DNA of 6,680 bases, from the NCBI GenBank assembly GCA_022561895.1, contig JADFQH010000165.1, positions 1 to 6,680 of the forward strand, given 5' to 3'. The position numbers and the translations under genes are program-made. The stretch comes from Methanobacteriota archaeon (GTDB lineage Archaea; Halobacteriota; Halobacteria; Halobacteriales; Halalkalicoccaceae). The notes beneath the pieces were generated by a model. It was given only the letters and a program-made list of their open reading frames with translations, did not search any database and was not told the origin of the DNA. This document shows, piece after piece, positions 1 through 5,064 of this stretch; position 1 is the first letter of the stretch; every line of letters starts with the position of its first letter.

Positions 1-673
1 TCTCGTCGATGACGACGACGTACTCCGCGATCGTCTCGAACTCGGCGTCACCGGTGACCGAGACGGTGTTCGGCGCGCTCGAACGAATCACGTTGATCGT
101 CTCGATCTCGCCGATCTCGCCAGCGTGCTGGCCCTGTACCGCGGTGACCAGCGCGCCCTCTTCGTGAACGAAGTGGGCAAGGATCTCACTGTCCCAATCG
201 AGAACGATCGAATCGCCCGGTGAGTACTCCGCGCCGTCTTCGACTCGAAGGTTGCGCCCATCGTGCAGCTGGAGCTGGGTTGCGCCACCCGGCACGTTGC
301 GCTTATCGGCGATCTTACCGAGCTTGCCGTCTGCGTCTTCCTCGGGAATCGGCGTCAGCGCGAGCCGTCCGCCCTCGTCGGGGAAGACTCGATAGTACTC
401 CTCGCGCTCTTCGAAGCCGAGGATGTCGAACATCCCGACCGGGCGACGGACATCCCGAACTGGTTCGCCGTTGATGAGGACACCGCCCCCGTTCGTGGCG
501 TACTTCGCTTCCTTCTTCGAATCGACGTAGCCCAGTACGTCCCGTAGCACGATCAGGAGCGGAACGCCGTCCTCACCGTGTGGCCCTGCACGGGCCTTCA
601 CGGTGTAGGTGGCGGTTTTCCGTTCGACCGGCCACGACTCGGGTACTGAGAGTCGTTTCTGGTGTTTGCTCAT
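1..673 (-). CDS. rps4e: Small subunit ribosomal protein eS4 (3'-truncated by window edge)
   Basis: An archaeal and eukaryotic small-subunit protein with no bacterial counterpart (unrelated in origin to uS4); it binds 16S rRNA in the body of the 30S. The frame from the ATG at 673 is open to the left edge, giving 224 residues, MSKHQKRLSVPESWPVERKT onwards. Haloarchaeal eS4 is about 230-240 residues, so only about the last ten are missing. An S4-like RNA-binding domain lies at about residues 42-84, with YVDSKKEAKYATNGGGVLIN and then GEPVRDVRRPVGMFDI. The central beta domain contains RNVPGGATQLQLHDGRNL (125-142), and a KOW-like segment is at about 171-192 (EEGALVTAVQGQHAGEIGEI). The start overlaps the uL24 stop by four bases and has GGGTGA six bases upstream. 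In other archaea uL5 follows, as expected beyond the edge. Confidence 0.96.
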   Translation of the reverse strand, partial: MSKHQKRLSVPESWPVERKTATYTVKARAGPHGEDGVPLLIVLRDVLGYVDSKKEAKYATNGGGVLINGEPVRDVRRPVGMFDILGFEEREEYYRVFPDEGGRLALTPIPEEDADGKLGKIADKRNVPGGATQLQLHDGRNLRVEDGAEYSPGDSIVLDWDSEILAHFVHEEGALVTAVQGQHAGEIGEIETINVIRSSAPNTVSVTGDAEFETIAEYVVVIDE

Positions 674-1026
674 TCGTCATCACCCGAGAGGCGCGCCTCT
701 CGAACGTCGTCACCGAGGTCGAGTGCCGTAATCCGCAGGTTGCTCGCCTCGAGCGGGCGGGGAACCTCCTCACCGTCCGCTTTCTCGACGACACACTCCT
801 CGACGTGGACGACCCCGCGCTTGAGATCGACCGCGAGAACTTCGCCGGACTCGCCGGCGAAATCCCCGCGCATGACCTCGACGGTGTCGCCGGCATTGAC
901 GCGCGCTCTGCGAGTTTCGTGCTCCTCGCGGAGCTCCTCGTCGAGCGTCGCGTGCAGCTGCTTGTGGCGCTCGTGCAGTGGGGCGTTCTGTGTCTCCTTT
1001 CGCTGTTTGCGTGGTTGTTTGCTCAT
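670..1026 (-). CDS. rpl24: Large subunit ribosomal protein uL24
   Basis: A 118-residue assembly-initiating protein of the 50S subunit that sits near the exit tunnel mouth. The N-terminus (MSKQPRKQRKETQNAPLHER) is the basic archaeal arm that binds rRNA. A KOW motif follows at about residues 45-72 (AGDTVEVMRGDFAGESGEV), then the conserved EVPRPLEASNLRIT stretch near 87-100. The last residues are acidic (SGDDE). The ATG at 1026 is one base after the uL14 stop; no convincing Shine-Dalgarno sequence precedes it, so initiation probably depends on the ribosome finishing uL14. The TGA stop overlaps the eS4 ATG as ATGA. The codons for residues 109-114 contain a perfect 18-base palindrome touching the eS4 ribosome binding site. 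Confidence 0.97.
   Translation of the reverse strand: MSKQPRKQRKETQNAPLHERHKQLHATLDEELREEHETRRARVNAGDTVEVMRGDFAGESGEVLAVDLKRGVVHVEECVVEKADGEEVPRPLEASNLRITALDLGDDVREARLSGDDE
680..685 (-). promoter_or_regulatory. Ribosome binding site of eS4, abutting a palindrome
   Basis: GGGTGA, six bases before the eS4 ATG, lies in the codons for the uL24 end (SGDDE). Its first base is also the last base of an 18-base perfect palindrome, so mRNA folding there could influence access to this site. Confidence 0.65.
685..702. repeat. Perfect 18-base palindrome at the end of uL24
   Basis: CGAGAGGCGCGCCTCTCG reads the same on both strands. It codes for VREARLS of uL24 in part and ends one base into the eS4 Shine-Dalgarno sequence. 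In RNA it could fold as a seven-pair GC-rich stem with a four-base loop. It could equally be a chance product of GC-rich codons; no second copy was noticed in the window. Confidence 0.7.
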
Positions 1027-1027
1027 G

Positions 1028-1426
1028 TTATACGATCATCGTTGCGGTGCTCGCGACGCTCCCGAAGCGCTCTGCAACCTCGCGCGCGATCGGGCCTTTG
1101 ATCTCGGTCCCCCGAGGGTCCTCCGCATCGTCGACGATGACCGCGGCGTTATCCTCGAACTTGACGCGCGTGCCATCGGGTCTGCGGATCGACTTCCGCT
1201 GGCGGATGACGACCGCCTCCAAGATCTGGCGGCGCATCTCGGGGGTTCCCTTCGTGACCGAAACGGTGATCTTGTTGCCGACTCCGGCTTGAGGCTGGCG
1301 GTTTTTCACGCCCGAGTAGCCCGAAACGCTGAGAACTTTCAGCTCGCGAGCGCCCGTGTTGTCCGCACAGTTGATGAGCGATCCCTTCGAGAGACCCTTC
1401 GTAACGTCGGCTTTCAGCGCCTCCAT
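1028..1426 (-). CDS. rpl14: Large subunit ribosomal protein uL14
   Basis: A 132-residue protein at the 50S subunit interface, next to uL3 and uL24e in archaeal structures, where it takes part in inter-subunit bridges. The length is that of haloarchaeal uL14 (bacterial about 122). The N-terminal archaeal part MEALKADVTKGL is followed by LINCADNTGARELKVLSV (residues 17-34). The uL14 signature lies at residues 71-98, beginning AVVIRQRK and ending FEDNAAVIV. The C-terminus has the conserved GTEIKGPIAREV and ends in TATMIV. The start at 1426 shares a base with the uS17 stop and is preceded by GGTGA. One base separates its stop from uL24. Confidence 0.98.
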   Translation of the reverse strand: MEALKADVTKGLSKGSLINCADNTGARELKVLSVSGYSGVKNRQPQAGVGNKITVSVTKGTPEMRRQILEAVVIRQRKSIRRPDGTRVKFEDNAAVIVDDAEDPRGTEIKGPIAREVAERFGSVASTATMIV

Positions 1427-1863
1427 TACTGCTCACCCGCTGTGGCTTCTGTTGGTTCGCCCTCTTCGTCTTCTTCGCCTTCTGCCTCCTCGGCCGCCTC
1501 CGTCGGGTCGATGGGACCGAGTTCGAAGTCGGCCTCCGTAACCTCGACGACGACGTGGCTTTTCGTCTTCGAGAGGGGTCGTGTCTCTGCTATCTTTACG
1601 CGATCGCCGACCGAGGCGTGATCGAGCACGCCCGGCACGTGTGCCGGGACGCGCGACCGACGTTTCATATACCGATCGTACTTCGGTACGAACACGTCGT
1701 ACTCTCGCTCGACGATCACGGTCTTGTCCATGTCCGCGCTCGCGACGATGCCGTTCAGGATCTGGCCCCGAACGGACAGCTCGCCGTAGAACGGACATTT
1801 CTCGTAATCGTAGTCCGGATCGTCCGGCTCTGGTGGTGTTTCTACGTCTAATCCTATTGCCAT
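1426..1863 (-). CDS. rps17: Small subunit ribosomal protein uS17 with acidic C-terminal extension
   Basis: A 145-residue protein with an OB fold that binds the 5' domain of 16S rRNA as an early assembly protein. Residues 1-24 are the archaeal N-terminal arm (MAIGLDVETPPEP followed by YDYEKCPFYG). The OB fold spans about residues 28-110. KYDRYMKRRSRVPAHVPG (61-78) is the basic RNA-binding loop, and the uS17 signature GDRVKIAETRPLS is exact at residues 86-98. The conserved part ends near EADFELGP (110-117); beyond it is a tail to residue 145 with many E and no K or R. Haloarchaeal S17 is usually about 110-115 residues, so this tail is an addition. The start has AGGTGA six bases upstream, inside the Rpp29 gene. 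The stop overlaps the uL14 start as TAATG. Confidence 0.97.
   Translation of the reverse strand: MAIGLDVETPPEPDDPDYDYEKCPFYGELSVRGQILNGIVASADMDKTVIVEREYDVFVPKYDRYMKRRSRVPAHVPGVLDHASVGDRVKIAETRPLSKTKSHVVVEVTEADFELGPIDPTEAAEEAEGEEDEEGEPTEATAGEQ
1433..1438 (-). promoter_or_regulatory. Ribosome binding site of uL14
   Basis: GGGTGA, six bases before the uL14 ATG, is formed by the codons for the uS17 end (AGEQ). Confidence 0.65.
1631..1648. repeat. Short inverted repeat within uS17
   Basis: Two eight-base arms, CCCGGCAC and GTGCCGGG, are separated by two bases. It lies in codons for the conserved RVPAHVPG loop of uS17, so coding constraint explains it at least in part. No regulatory role is visible. 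Confidence 0.45.
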
Positions 1864-2201
1864 TCTGATTCACCTGTGGTTTCGGTTCGTCGGGCGGGTC
1901 GTGAGAGCAGTCTGTCGCCATCCACCGTAACGTAAGCCGCCGGGTCGCGTGCGTGTTTCCCGGCGGTCTCGGCTCCCTTTCGGGAACCCGCGGCTTCATC
2001 TGTGGCGTCGAGTCGAAACTCGAACGTCGTGCCCGATTTCGGCACCTGTTTGTCCCGACTGTCGCGGATCGAGAGCGTCTTTTCGCTCTCGCTTACGACA
2101 CGACCACCGATTCCGACGTAGTCGGAGCTATCGGCGCCGACGACCCGTACGCACAGGCCGTTGAGTTCGTGTCGTGCGATCGTCTCGGGTGTCAGTGCCA
2201 T
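1854..2201 (-). CDS. rnp1: Ribonuclease P protein component 1 (Rpp29/Pop4 family)
   Basis: A 115-residue protein subunit of archaeal RNase P, the ribonucleoprotein that removes 5' leaders from precursor tRNAs; in archaea Rpp29 works with Rpp21 and helps substrate recognition by the catalytic RNA. It is the only non-ribosomal-subunit gene here. Family features are RHELNGLCVRVV (residues 10-21), YVGIGGRVVSESEKTLSI (28-45), the VPKSGTTFEF strand (53-62) and VTVDGDRLLSRPARR (91-105), which together make the Sm-like barrel. Residues 66-88 form a charged, glycine- and alanine-rich insert between the last strands, of unclear role. Its position between uL29 and uS17 is standard in archaea and supports the call. 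The ribosome binding site is weak (a GGAG about 15 bases upstream), but uL29 stops six bases before the ATG. The 3' end overlaps uS17 by 10 bases in another frame. Confidence 0.95.
   Translation of the reverse strand: MALTPETIARHELNGLCVRVVGADSSDYVGIGGRVVSESEKTLSIRDSRDKQVPKSGTTFEFRLDATDEAAGSRKGAETAGKHARDPAAYVTVDGDRLLSRPARRTETTGESEWQ
1870..1875 (-). promoter_or_regulatory. Ribosome binding site of uS17
   Basis: AGGTGA, six bases before the uS17 ATG, lies inside the Rpp29 gene, whose reading continues for 10 bases past the first base of uS17. It supports the start at 1863. Confidence 0.7.
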
Positions 2202-2207
2202 CGTTCG

Positions 2208-2456
2208 TTAGTTCTCCGTATCTTCTTGCGGCTCCGCCGCTCGGCGCTCTTCTGCGCTGTCATCTTCCTCGCCCTGAACCGTTTTTACGCGGGCGATCGT
2301 GCGCTTTAGCTCCCCGATCCGACCGGGGTTCTCGGGTGCGCCACCCGCGGCCTGGACGGCCTTCATGTTCAGAAGCTCCGTCCGAAGCTCCTCGACTTCC
2401 GCCTCGCGTTCGGCGGGCGTCATGTCGCGGATCTCCTCGACGTGGAGAATCGCCAT
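2208..2456 (-). CDS. rpl29: Large subunit ribosomal protein uL29
   Basis: An 82-residue, mainly helical protein beside uL23 at the tunnel exit of the 50S subunit. The N-terminal helix begins with MAILHVEEIRDMTPAER and continues with EELRTELLNMKA. The uL29 signature is complete at residues 43-57 (NPGRIGELKRTIARV). After residue 62 there is an extra hydrophilic tail, rich in acidic residues but containing two arginines, which makes the protein longer than the roughly 70 residues typical of haloarchaeal L29. The start overlaps the uS3 stop by one base (TAATG). A GGAGG ten bases upstream lies in the codons of the uS3 acidic end. Six bases separate its stop from Rpp29. In several other archaea a SUI1/eIF1-like gene sits at this junction; there is no room for it here. 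Confidence 0.96.
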   Translation of the reverse strand: MAILHVEEIRDMTPAEREAEVEELRTELLNMKAVQAAGGAPENPGRIGELKRTIARVKTVQGEEDDSAEERRAAEPQEDTEN

Positions 2457-3415
2457 TATGACTCGTCCTCCTCGTCGCCGTCGTTTTCCATCTGAGCGAC
2501 GAGCTCTGCGGCCTCCGCTTCGATGTCCTCGTCGAGCTCGTCGCCGACCTCCTCGGCGACCTCTTCATCGACCGCGCCGGTCTCATCGATGAACTCCTCG
2601 TCCGCGGCCTCTTGGGCCTCTTCGACGAACTCCTCGTCGACGCCCGTCTCCGCGGCCTGCTCGGTCGTTTCGACCGCGCCTTCCTCGGCCGCACCGCCGG
2701 AGTCGGAGACGCCATGGGCTTCAGCAACCTCCTCGTCGACCTCTTCGTCGACGGTTTCGAGAAGCTCGTCGACGCCTTCGTCGGTTTCTGCGGTGTCGGC
2801 AATCAGATCCTCGACGTCCGCGTCGTCGCGGATCTCGAAGTCGTCTGGCAGGCGTGCACCCGGCGGAATGATCTTGACGTTCACCCCGATGGTTCCGAGC
2901 TTCATTACTGCAGTTCCTTGCCCGTGATCGACGATCTCCTGGGCGGGCTCGCCGTTGTGTTTGATATATCCGCGGTTGAACTTCTCGACGCGCGAGCGCG
3001 CGCCCGTGACTTTGCCCGCGAGGACGATCTCCGCGCCGAGCGCGCCGGCGTCCATGATCCGGTCGATCGTCGTGTGACCGGCCTTCCGGAAGTACCAGCC
3101 GCGTTCGAGGGCGTTCGCCAGTCGGTCGGCGACGATCTGGGCGTTCAGATCGGGCTCGTCGACCTCCTGGACATCTATCTGGGGATCGTCGAGATCGAAT
3201 CGCTCTTCGAGTTGACGGGTCACTTTTCGGATGTTTTTCCCGCCTTTCCCGATCACCATGCCGGGCTTTTCGGCCTTGAGGACGATCTGGGTCCCCATCG
3301 GGGTCTTTGCGACCTCCATGCCGCCGTAGCCGGCACGCTCGAGCTCCGTCGCGAAGAACTCGTTGATCTGTGAGCGCTGCATCCCGTTTTCGATGAACTG
3401 ATGTTCGTCGGCCAT
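2456..3415 (-). CDS. rps3: Small subunit ribosomal protein uS3 with long acidic C-terminal tail
   Basis: A 319-residue protein of the 30S head; uS3 lines the mRNA entry channel with uS4 and uS5, and in bacteria takes part in unwinding mRNA. The N-terminal type II KH domain is visible at about residues 17-90, with the GXXG-type loop in VIGKGGKNI (residues 54-62). The C-terminal domain follows, with RAN-free ALERGWYFRKAGHTTIDRIM near 102-121, GKVTGARSRVEKF near 134-146 and VNVKIIPPGARLP near 178-190. Residues 197-319 form an extension with 56 D or E, one H and no K or R, containing repeated DEEV/DEEF units. Archaeal S3 in non-halophiles stops soon after the conserved domain; haloarchaeal S3 is generally extended. 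I chose the ATG at 3415 (MADEHQFIENG) because it has a strong GGAGGAGG, overlaps the uL22 stop as TAATG, and starts at the family N-terminus. A longer frame starting at 3475 would lie inside uL22 coding sequence. Confidence 0.97.
   Translation of the reverse strand: MADEHQFIENGMQRSQINEFFATELERAGYGGMEVAKTPMGTQIVLKAEKPGMVIGKGGKNIRKVTRQLEERFDLDDPQIDVQEVDEPDLNAQIVADRLANALERGWYFRKAGHTTIDRIMDAGALGAEIVLAGKVTGARSRVEKFNRGYIKHNGEPAQEIVDHGQGTAVMKLGTIGVNVKIIPPGARLPDDFEIRDDADVEDLIADTAETDEGVDELLETVDEEVDEEVAEAHGVSDSGGAAEEGAVETTEQAAETGVDEEFVEEAQEAADEEFIDETGAVDEEVAEEVGDELDEDIEAEAAELVAQMENDGDEEDES
2467..2471 (-). promoter_or_regulatory. Possible ribosome binding site of uL29
   Basis: GGAGG lies ten bases before the uL29 ATG, inside the acidic end of uS3 (DEEDES). 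The spacing is a little long, and the motif may be a by-product of acidic codons; the TAATG overlap could suffice for re-initiation. Confidence 0.45.
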
Positions 3416-3882
3416 TAGTTTTCCTCCTCCGGCTCTTCTAAGATCAGCTCGACATCGACCTGCGGGGTGTTCCACGCCGTTGCTCGCCCCATCGCACGGG
3501 GCTTTCTGCCCGGACTCTCGCCGACCTTGTGGGCCGCAACGTGCAGGATCGTCATCTCCTCGCCGTCGTGACCCTGGTGATCGGCGTTGCCGATCGCATT
3601 TTCGAGCAGGTCGAGAAACGCCTTCGAGGCCTTATTCGGGTAGCGACCCGCATCCCAGCCGTCGATATCGTTTCGATGACCGACGCCGGTGTTGTGCGAT
3701 CGGAAGGGGACCGATCGCTCCTCGTTGATGACTTGGTTGAGGTACTCGACCGCGTCGCCGGCGGTCATGCCCTTGATTTCGCGGGCGATCTCCTTGCTGT
3801 GCTTGTGGCTCATGGGACGCTCTCGAAGCATGGCTTTCGCCGTTGTCTCCGGGTCCGCGTCCACACTGTAGCTAATTCCCAT
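3415..3882 (-). CDS. rpl22: Large subunit ribosomal protein uL22
   Basis: A 155-residue protein in its archaeal form, longer than bacterial L22 (about 110). uL22 binds several domains of 23S rRNA, and its beta-hairpin lines the exit tunnel opposite uL4. The hairpin is recognisable at about residues 119-141, with GRKPRAMGRATAWNTPQ. Other family features are AKAMLRERPMSHKHSKEIAR near residues 15-34, GWDAGRYPNKASKAFLDLL near 75-93, and the final strand VDVELIL before a short acidic end, EEPEEEN. I chose the ATG at 3882 (MGISYS), the usual haloarchaeal N-terminus, over an in-frame GTG at 3891. That GTG is itself part of the Shine-Dalgarno sequence GAGGTGA that serves the ATG. The acidic last codons contain GGAGGAGG, the uS3 ribosome binding site, and the stop overlaps the uS3 start as TAATG. 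Confidence 0.97.
   Translation of the reverse strand: MGISYSVDADPETTAKAMLRERPMSHKHSKEIAREIKGMTAGDAVEYLNQVINEERSVPFRSHNTGVGHRNDIDGWDAGRYPNKASKAFLDLLENAIGNADHQGHDGEEMTILHVAAHKVGESPGRKPRAMGRATAWNTPQVDVELILEEPEEEN
3423..3430 (-). promoter_or_regulatory. Ribosome binding site of uS3
   Basis: GGAGGAGG, seven bases before the uS3 ATG, is formed by the glutamate codons of the uL22 end (PEEEN). It fixes the uS3 start at 3415 rather than at 3475. Confidence 0.8.
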
Positions 3883-3887
3883 ACTTT

Positions 3888-3894
3888 TCACCTC
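3888..3894 (-). promoter_or_regulatory. Ribosome binding site of uL22, overlapping the uS19 stop
   Basis: GAGGTGA, five bases before the ATG at 3882, shares bases with the uS19 TGA stop. It decides the uL22 start: the alternative in-frame GTG at 3891 falls inside this motif and would have no binding site of its own. Confidence 0.8.
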
Positions 3895-4318
3895 ATTTCA
3901 GCGGCACGAACTTCGAGGAACGAGTCGCCCCGATCCCCGCTTGTCCGTGTTCGACCGACGTTCGCGTCAACTGGAACTCGCCCAGATAGTGACCGAGCAT
4001 CTCCGGTCTGACTTGGACGCGCTCGAACTCCTGGCCGTTGTAGACCGCGAACGTCTTGTTGACGAACGCGGGCACGATCGGCATGTCGCGCAGATGCGTG
4101 CGGATCGGGTTGTCCGCGCTCTCTTCAGGCTCGCGCCCGTCTGCTTTCTCCAGTAGTTTCTGCTTTTCTACCGAGAGACCGCGTTCGATACTTCGCCGCT
4201 GGCGTGCGGGCAGTAGTTCCGCGACTTCCTCTAACTCCATTGCCTGCAGCTCTTCGATCGTGTGACCGCGGAAGGTAAACTCGCCTTCCTGGCCGGTTCT
4301 GTAATCGGATGAACTCAT
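3893..4318 (-). CDS. rps19: Small subunit ribosomal protein uS19
   Basis: A 141-residue protein of the 30S head, where uS19 contacts 16S rRNA and, with uS13, faces the A and P sites. Archaeal and eukaryotic uS19 carry an N-terminal extension compared with bacteria (about 92 residues), and it is seen here: residues 1-65 contain FRGHTIEELQAMELEEVAEL and then LPARQRRSIERGL, the archaeal part. The conserved core runs from IRTHLRDM (residues 72-79) to the end. The uS19 signature from N94-G95-Q96 through LGEFQLT (residues 112-118) is intact, and HGQAGIGATRSSKF follows. The start at 4318 is supported by GAGGTGA six bases upstream in the short gap after uL2. Its TGA stop lies inside the Shine-Dalgarno sequence of uL22. 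Confidence 0.98.
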   Translation of the reverse strand: MSSSDYRTGQEGEFTFRGHTIEELQAMELEEVAELLPARQRRSIERGLSVEKQKLLEKADGREPEESADNPIRTHLRDMPIVPAFVNKTFAVYNGQEFERVQVRPEMLGHYLGEFQLTRTSVEHGQAGIGATRSSKFVPLK

Positions 4319-4324
4319 TCGTTC

Positions 4325-4331
4325 TCACCTC
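4325..4331 (-). promoter_or_regulatory. Ribosome binding site of uS19
   Basis: GAGGTGA, six bases before the uS19 ATG. It is the only Shine-Dalgarno sequence here that lies in a true intergenic gap (the 22 bases between uL2 and uS19), so uS19 may initiate more independently than its neighbours. Confidence 0.8.
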
Positions 4332-4340
4332 GGACGGTGG

Positions 4341-5063
4341 TCATTTGTTGCCACCTCTACCGGTGCGCCGCGAGGAGATGTCCCCGACTTTCCGCCCCGG
4401 CGGCGCGTCGCTCGAAACGCTCTTGGGGCGACCGGGATGCTGGCGCCCTCCTCCTCCAAATGGATGGTCGACGGCGTTCATCGCCACACCGCGCACGCGA
4501 GGCCATTTCGTCCCGCGGGCTTTCATTTTGTGGTACTTGTTCCCGGCTTTAACGAACGGCTTTTCCGTCCGCCCACCGCCCGCAACGACGCCGATCGTCG
4601 CTCGACAGTCGGGCGAGAGCCGTTTGACCTCTCCACTAGGGAGCTGCACCACGGCCGCCTTCCGGTCGTGGGTGATCAGTGTCGCGTTGACGCCGCTCGC
4701 GCGAGCGAACCGTCCGCCGTCGCCGGTTTTCGATTCGACGTTGCAGACCGGAACACCCTCCGGAATCTCCGCAAGCGGCAGCGTGTTGCCGGGTGCGATC
4801 TCCGCCGAAATACCGATCTGGATCTCCTCGCCGGTCGCGATTCCTTCGGGAGCGAGCACGAGGCGTCGATCCCCGTCCTCGAACTCCACGTCCGCGACGG
4901 GCGCACTGCGTGCGGGATCGTGCTCGATGCCGATGACGGTCCCTTTGAGAACGTCGCCGTCTTCCTCGCGTCGGTGCGAGAGATCCGCCTTATACCTATG
5001 GGATGGTGCACGGAACACCGAACCGCCGCGGCCACGTCGCTGGCCTCTGATTCGCCGTCCCAT
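4341..5063 (-). CDS. rpl2: Large subunit ribosomal protein uL2
   Basis: A 240-residue protein, the normal archaeal length and shorter than bacterial L2 (about 275) because the N-terminal extension is lacking. uL2 is a primary 23S rRNA binder needed for subunit association and for peptidyl transferase activity. The OB-like and SH3-like domains fill about residues 35-165. The uL2 signature PRVRGVAMNAVD is at residues 188-199, followed directly by His200 in the VDHP motif, which corresponds to the conserved histidine numbered 229 in E. coli. The glycine-rich GGGGRQHPGRPK and basic C-terminus (SSRRTGRGGNK) match haloarchaeal homologues. The N-terminus MGRRIRGQRRGRGG is typical, supporting the ATG at 5063, with GGGGTG seven bases before it. 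The 22-base gap to uS19 is the longest between any two genes here. Confidence 0.98.
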   Translation of the reverse strand: MGRRIRGQRRGRGGSVFRAPSHRYKADLSHRREEDGDVLKGTVIGIEHDPARSAPVADVEFEDGDRRLVLAPEGIATGEEIQIGISAEIAPGNTLPLAEIPEGVPVCNVESKTGDGGRFARASGVNATLITHDRKAAVVQLPSGEVKRLSPDCRATIGVVAGGGRTEKPFVKAGNKYHKMKARGTKWPRVRGVAMNAVDHPFGGGGRQHPGRPKSVSSDAPPGRKVGDISSRRTGRGGNK

Positions 5064-5064
5064 T

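Noticed and set aside
662..1621. A 319-codon open frame on the plus strand opposite uL24, uL14 and part of uS17
   Set aside because: Antisense shadow: low-complexity serine- and arginine-rich translation, no ribosome binding site or family match, and full overlap with conserved genes.
2260..2802. A 180-codon minus-strand frame rich in S, R, K and P, overlapping the uS3 tail and uL29
   Set aside because: It is an out-of-frame reading of the acidic tail codons; the in-frame proteins on the same strand are recognised families.
2612..3373. A 253-codon open frame on the plus strand opposite uS3, with a plausible-looking hydrophobic/acidic composition
   Set aside because: It arises from the codon structure of uS3, a certain gene on the minus strand, and resembles nothing I know.
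3416..3475. A 20-residue N-terminal extension of uS3 starting at 3475
   Set aside because: The extra residues overlap uL22 coding sequence, have no family match, and the ATG at 3415 has a strong ribosome binding site.
4319..4340. A promoter or terminator in the uL2-uS19 gap
   Set aside because: The 22 bases hold only a Shine-Dalgarno sequence; there is no T-rich tract or TATA-like box, and all genes around it belong to one conserved operon.
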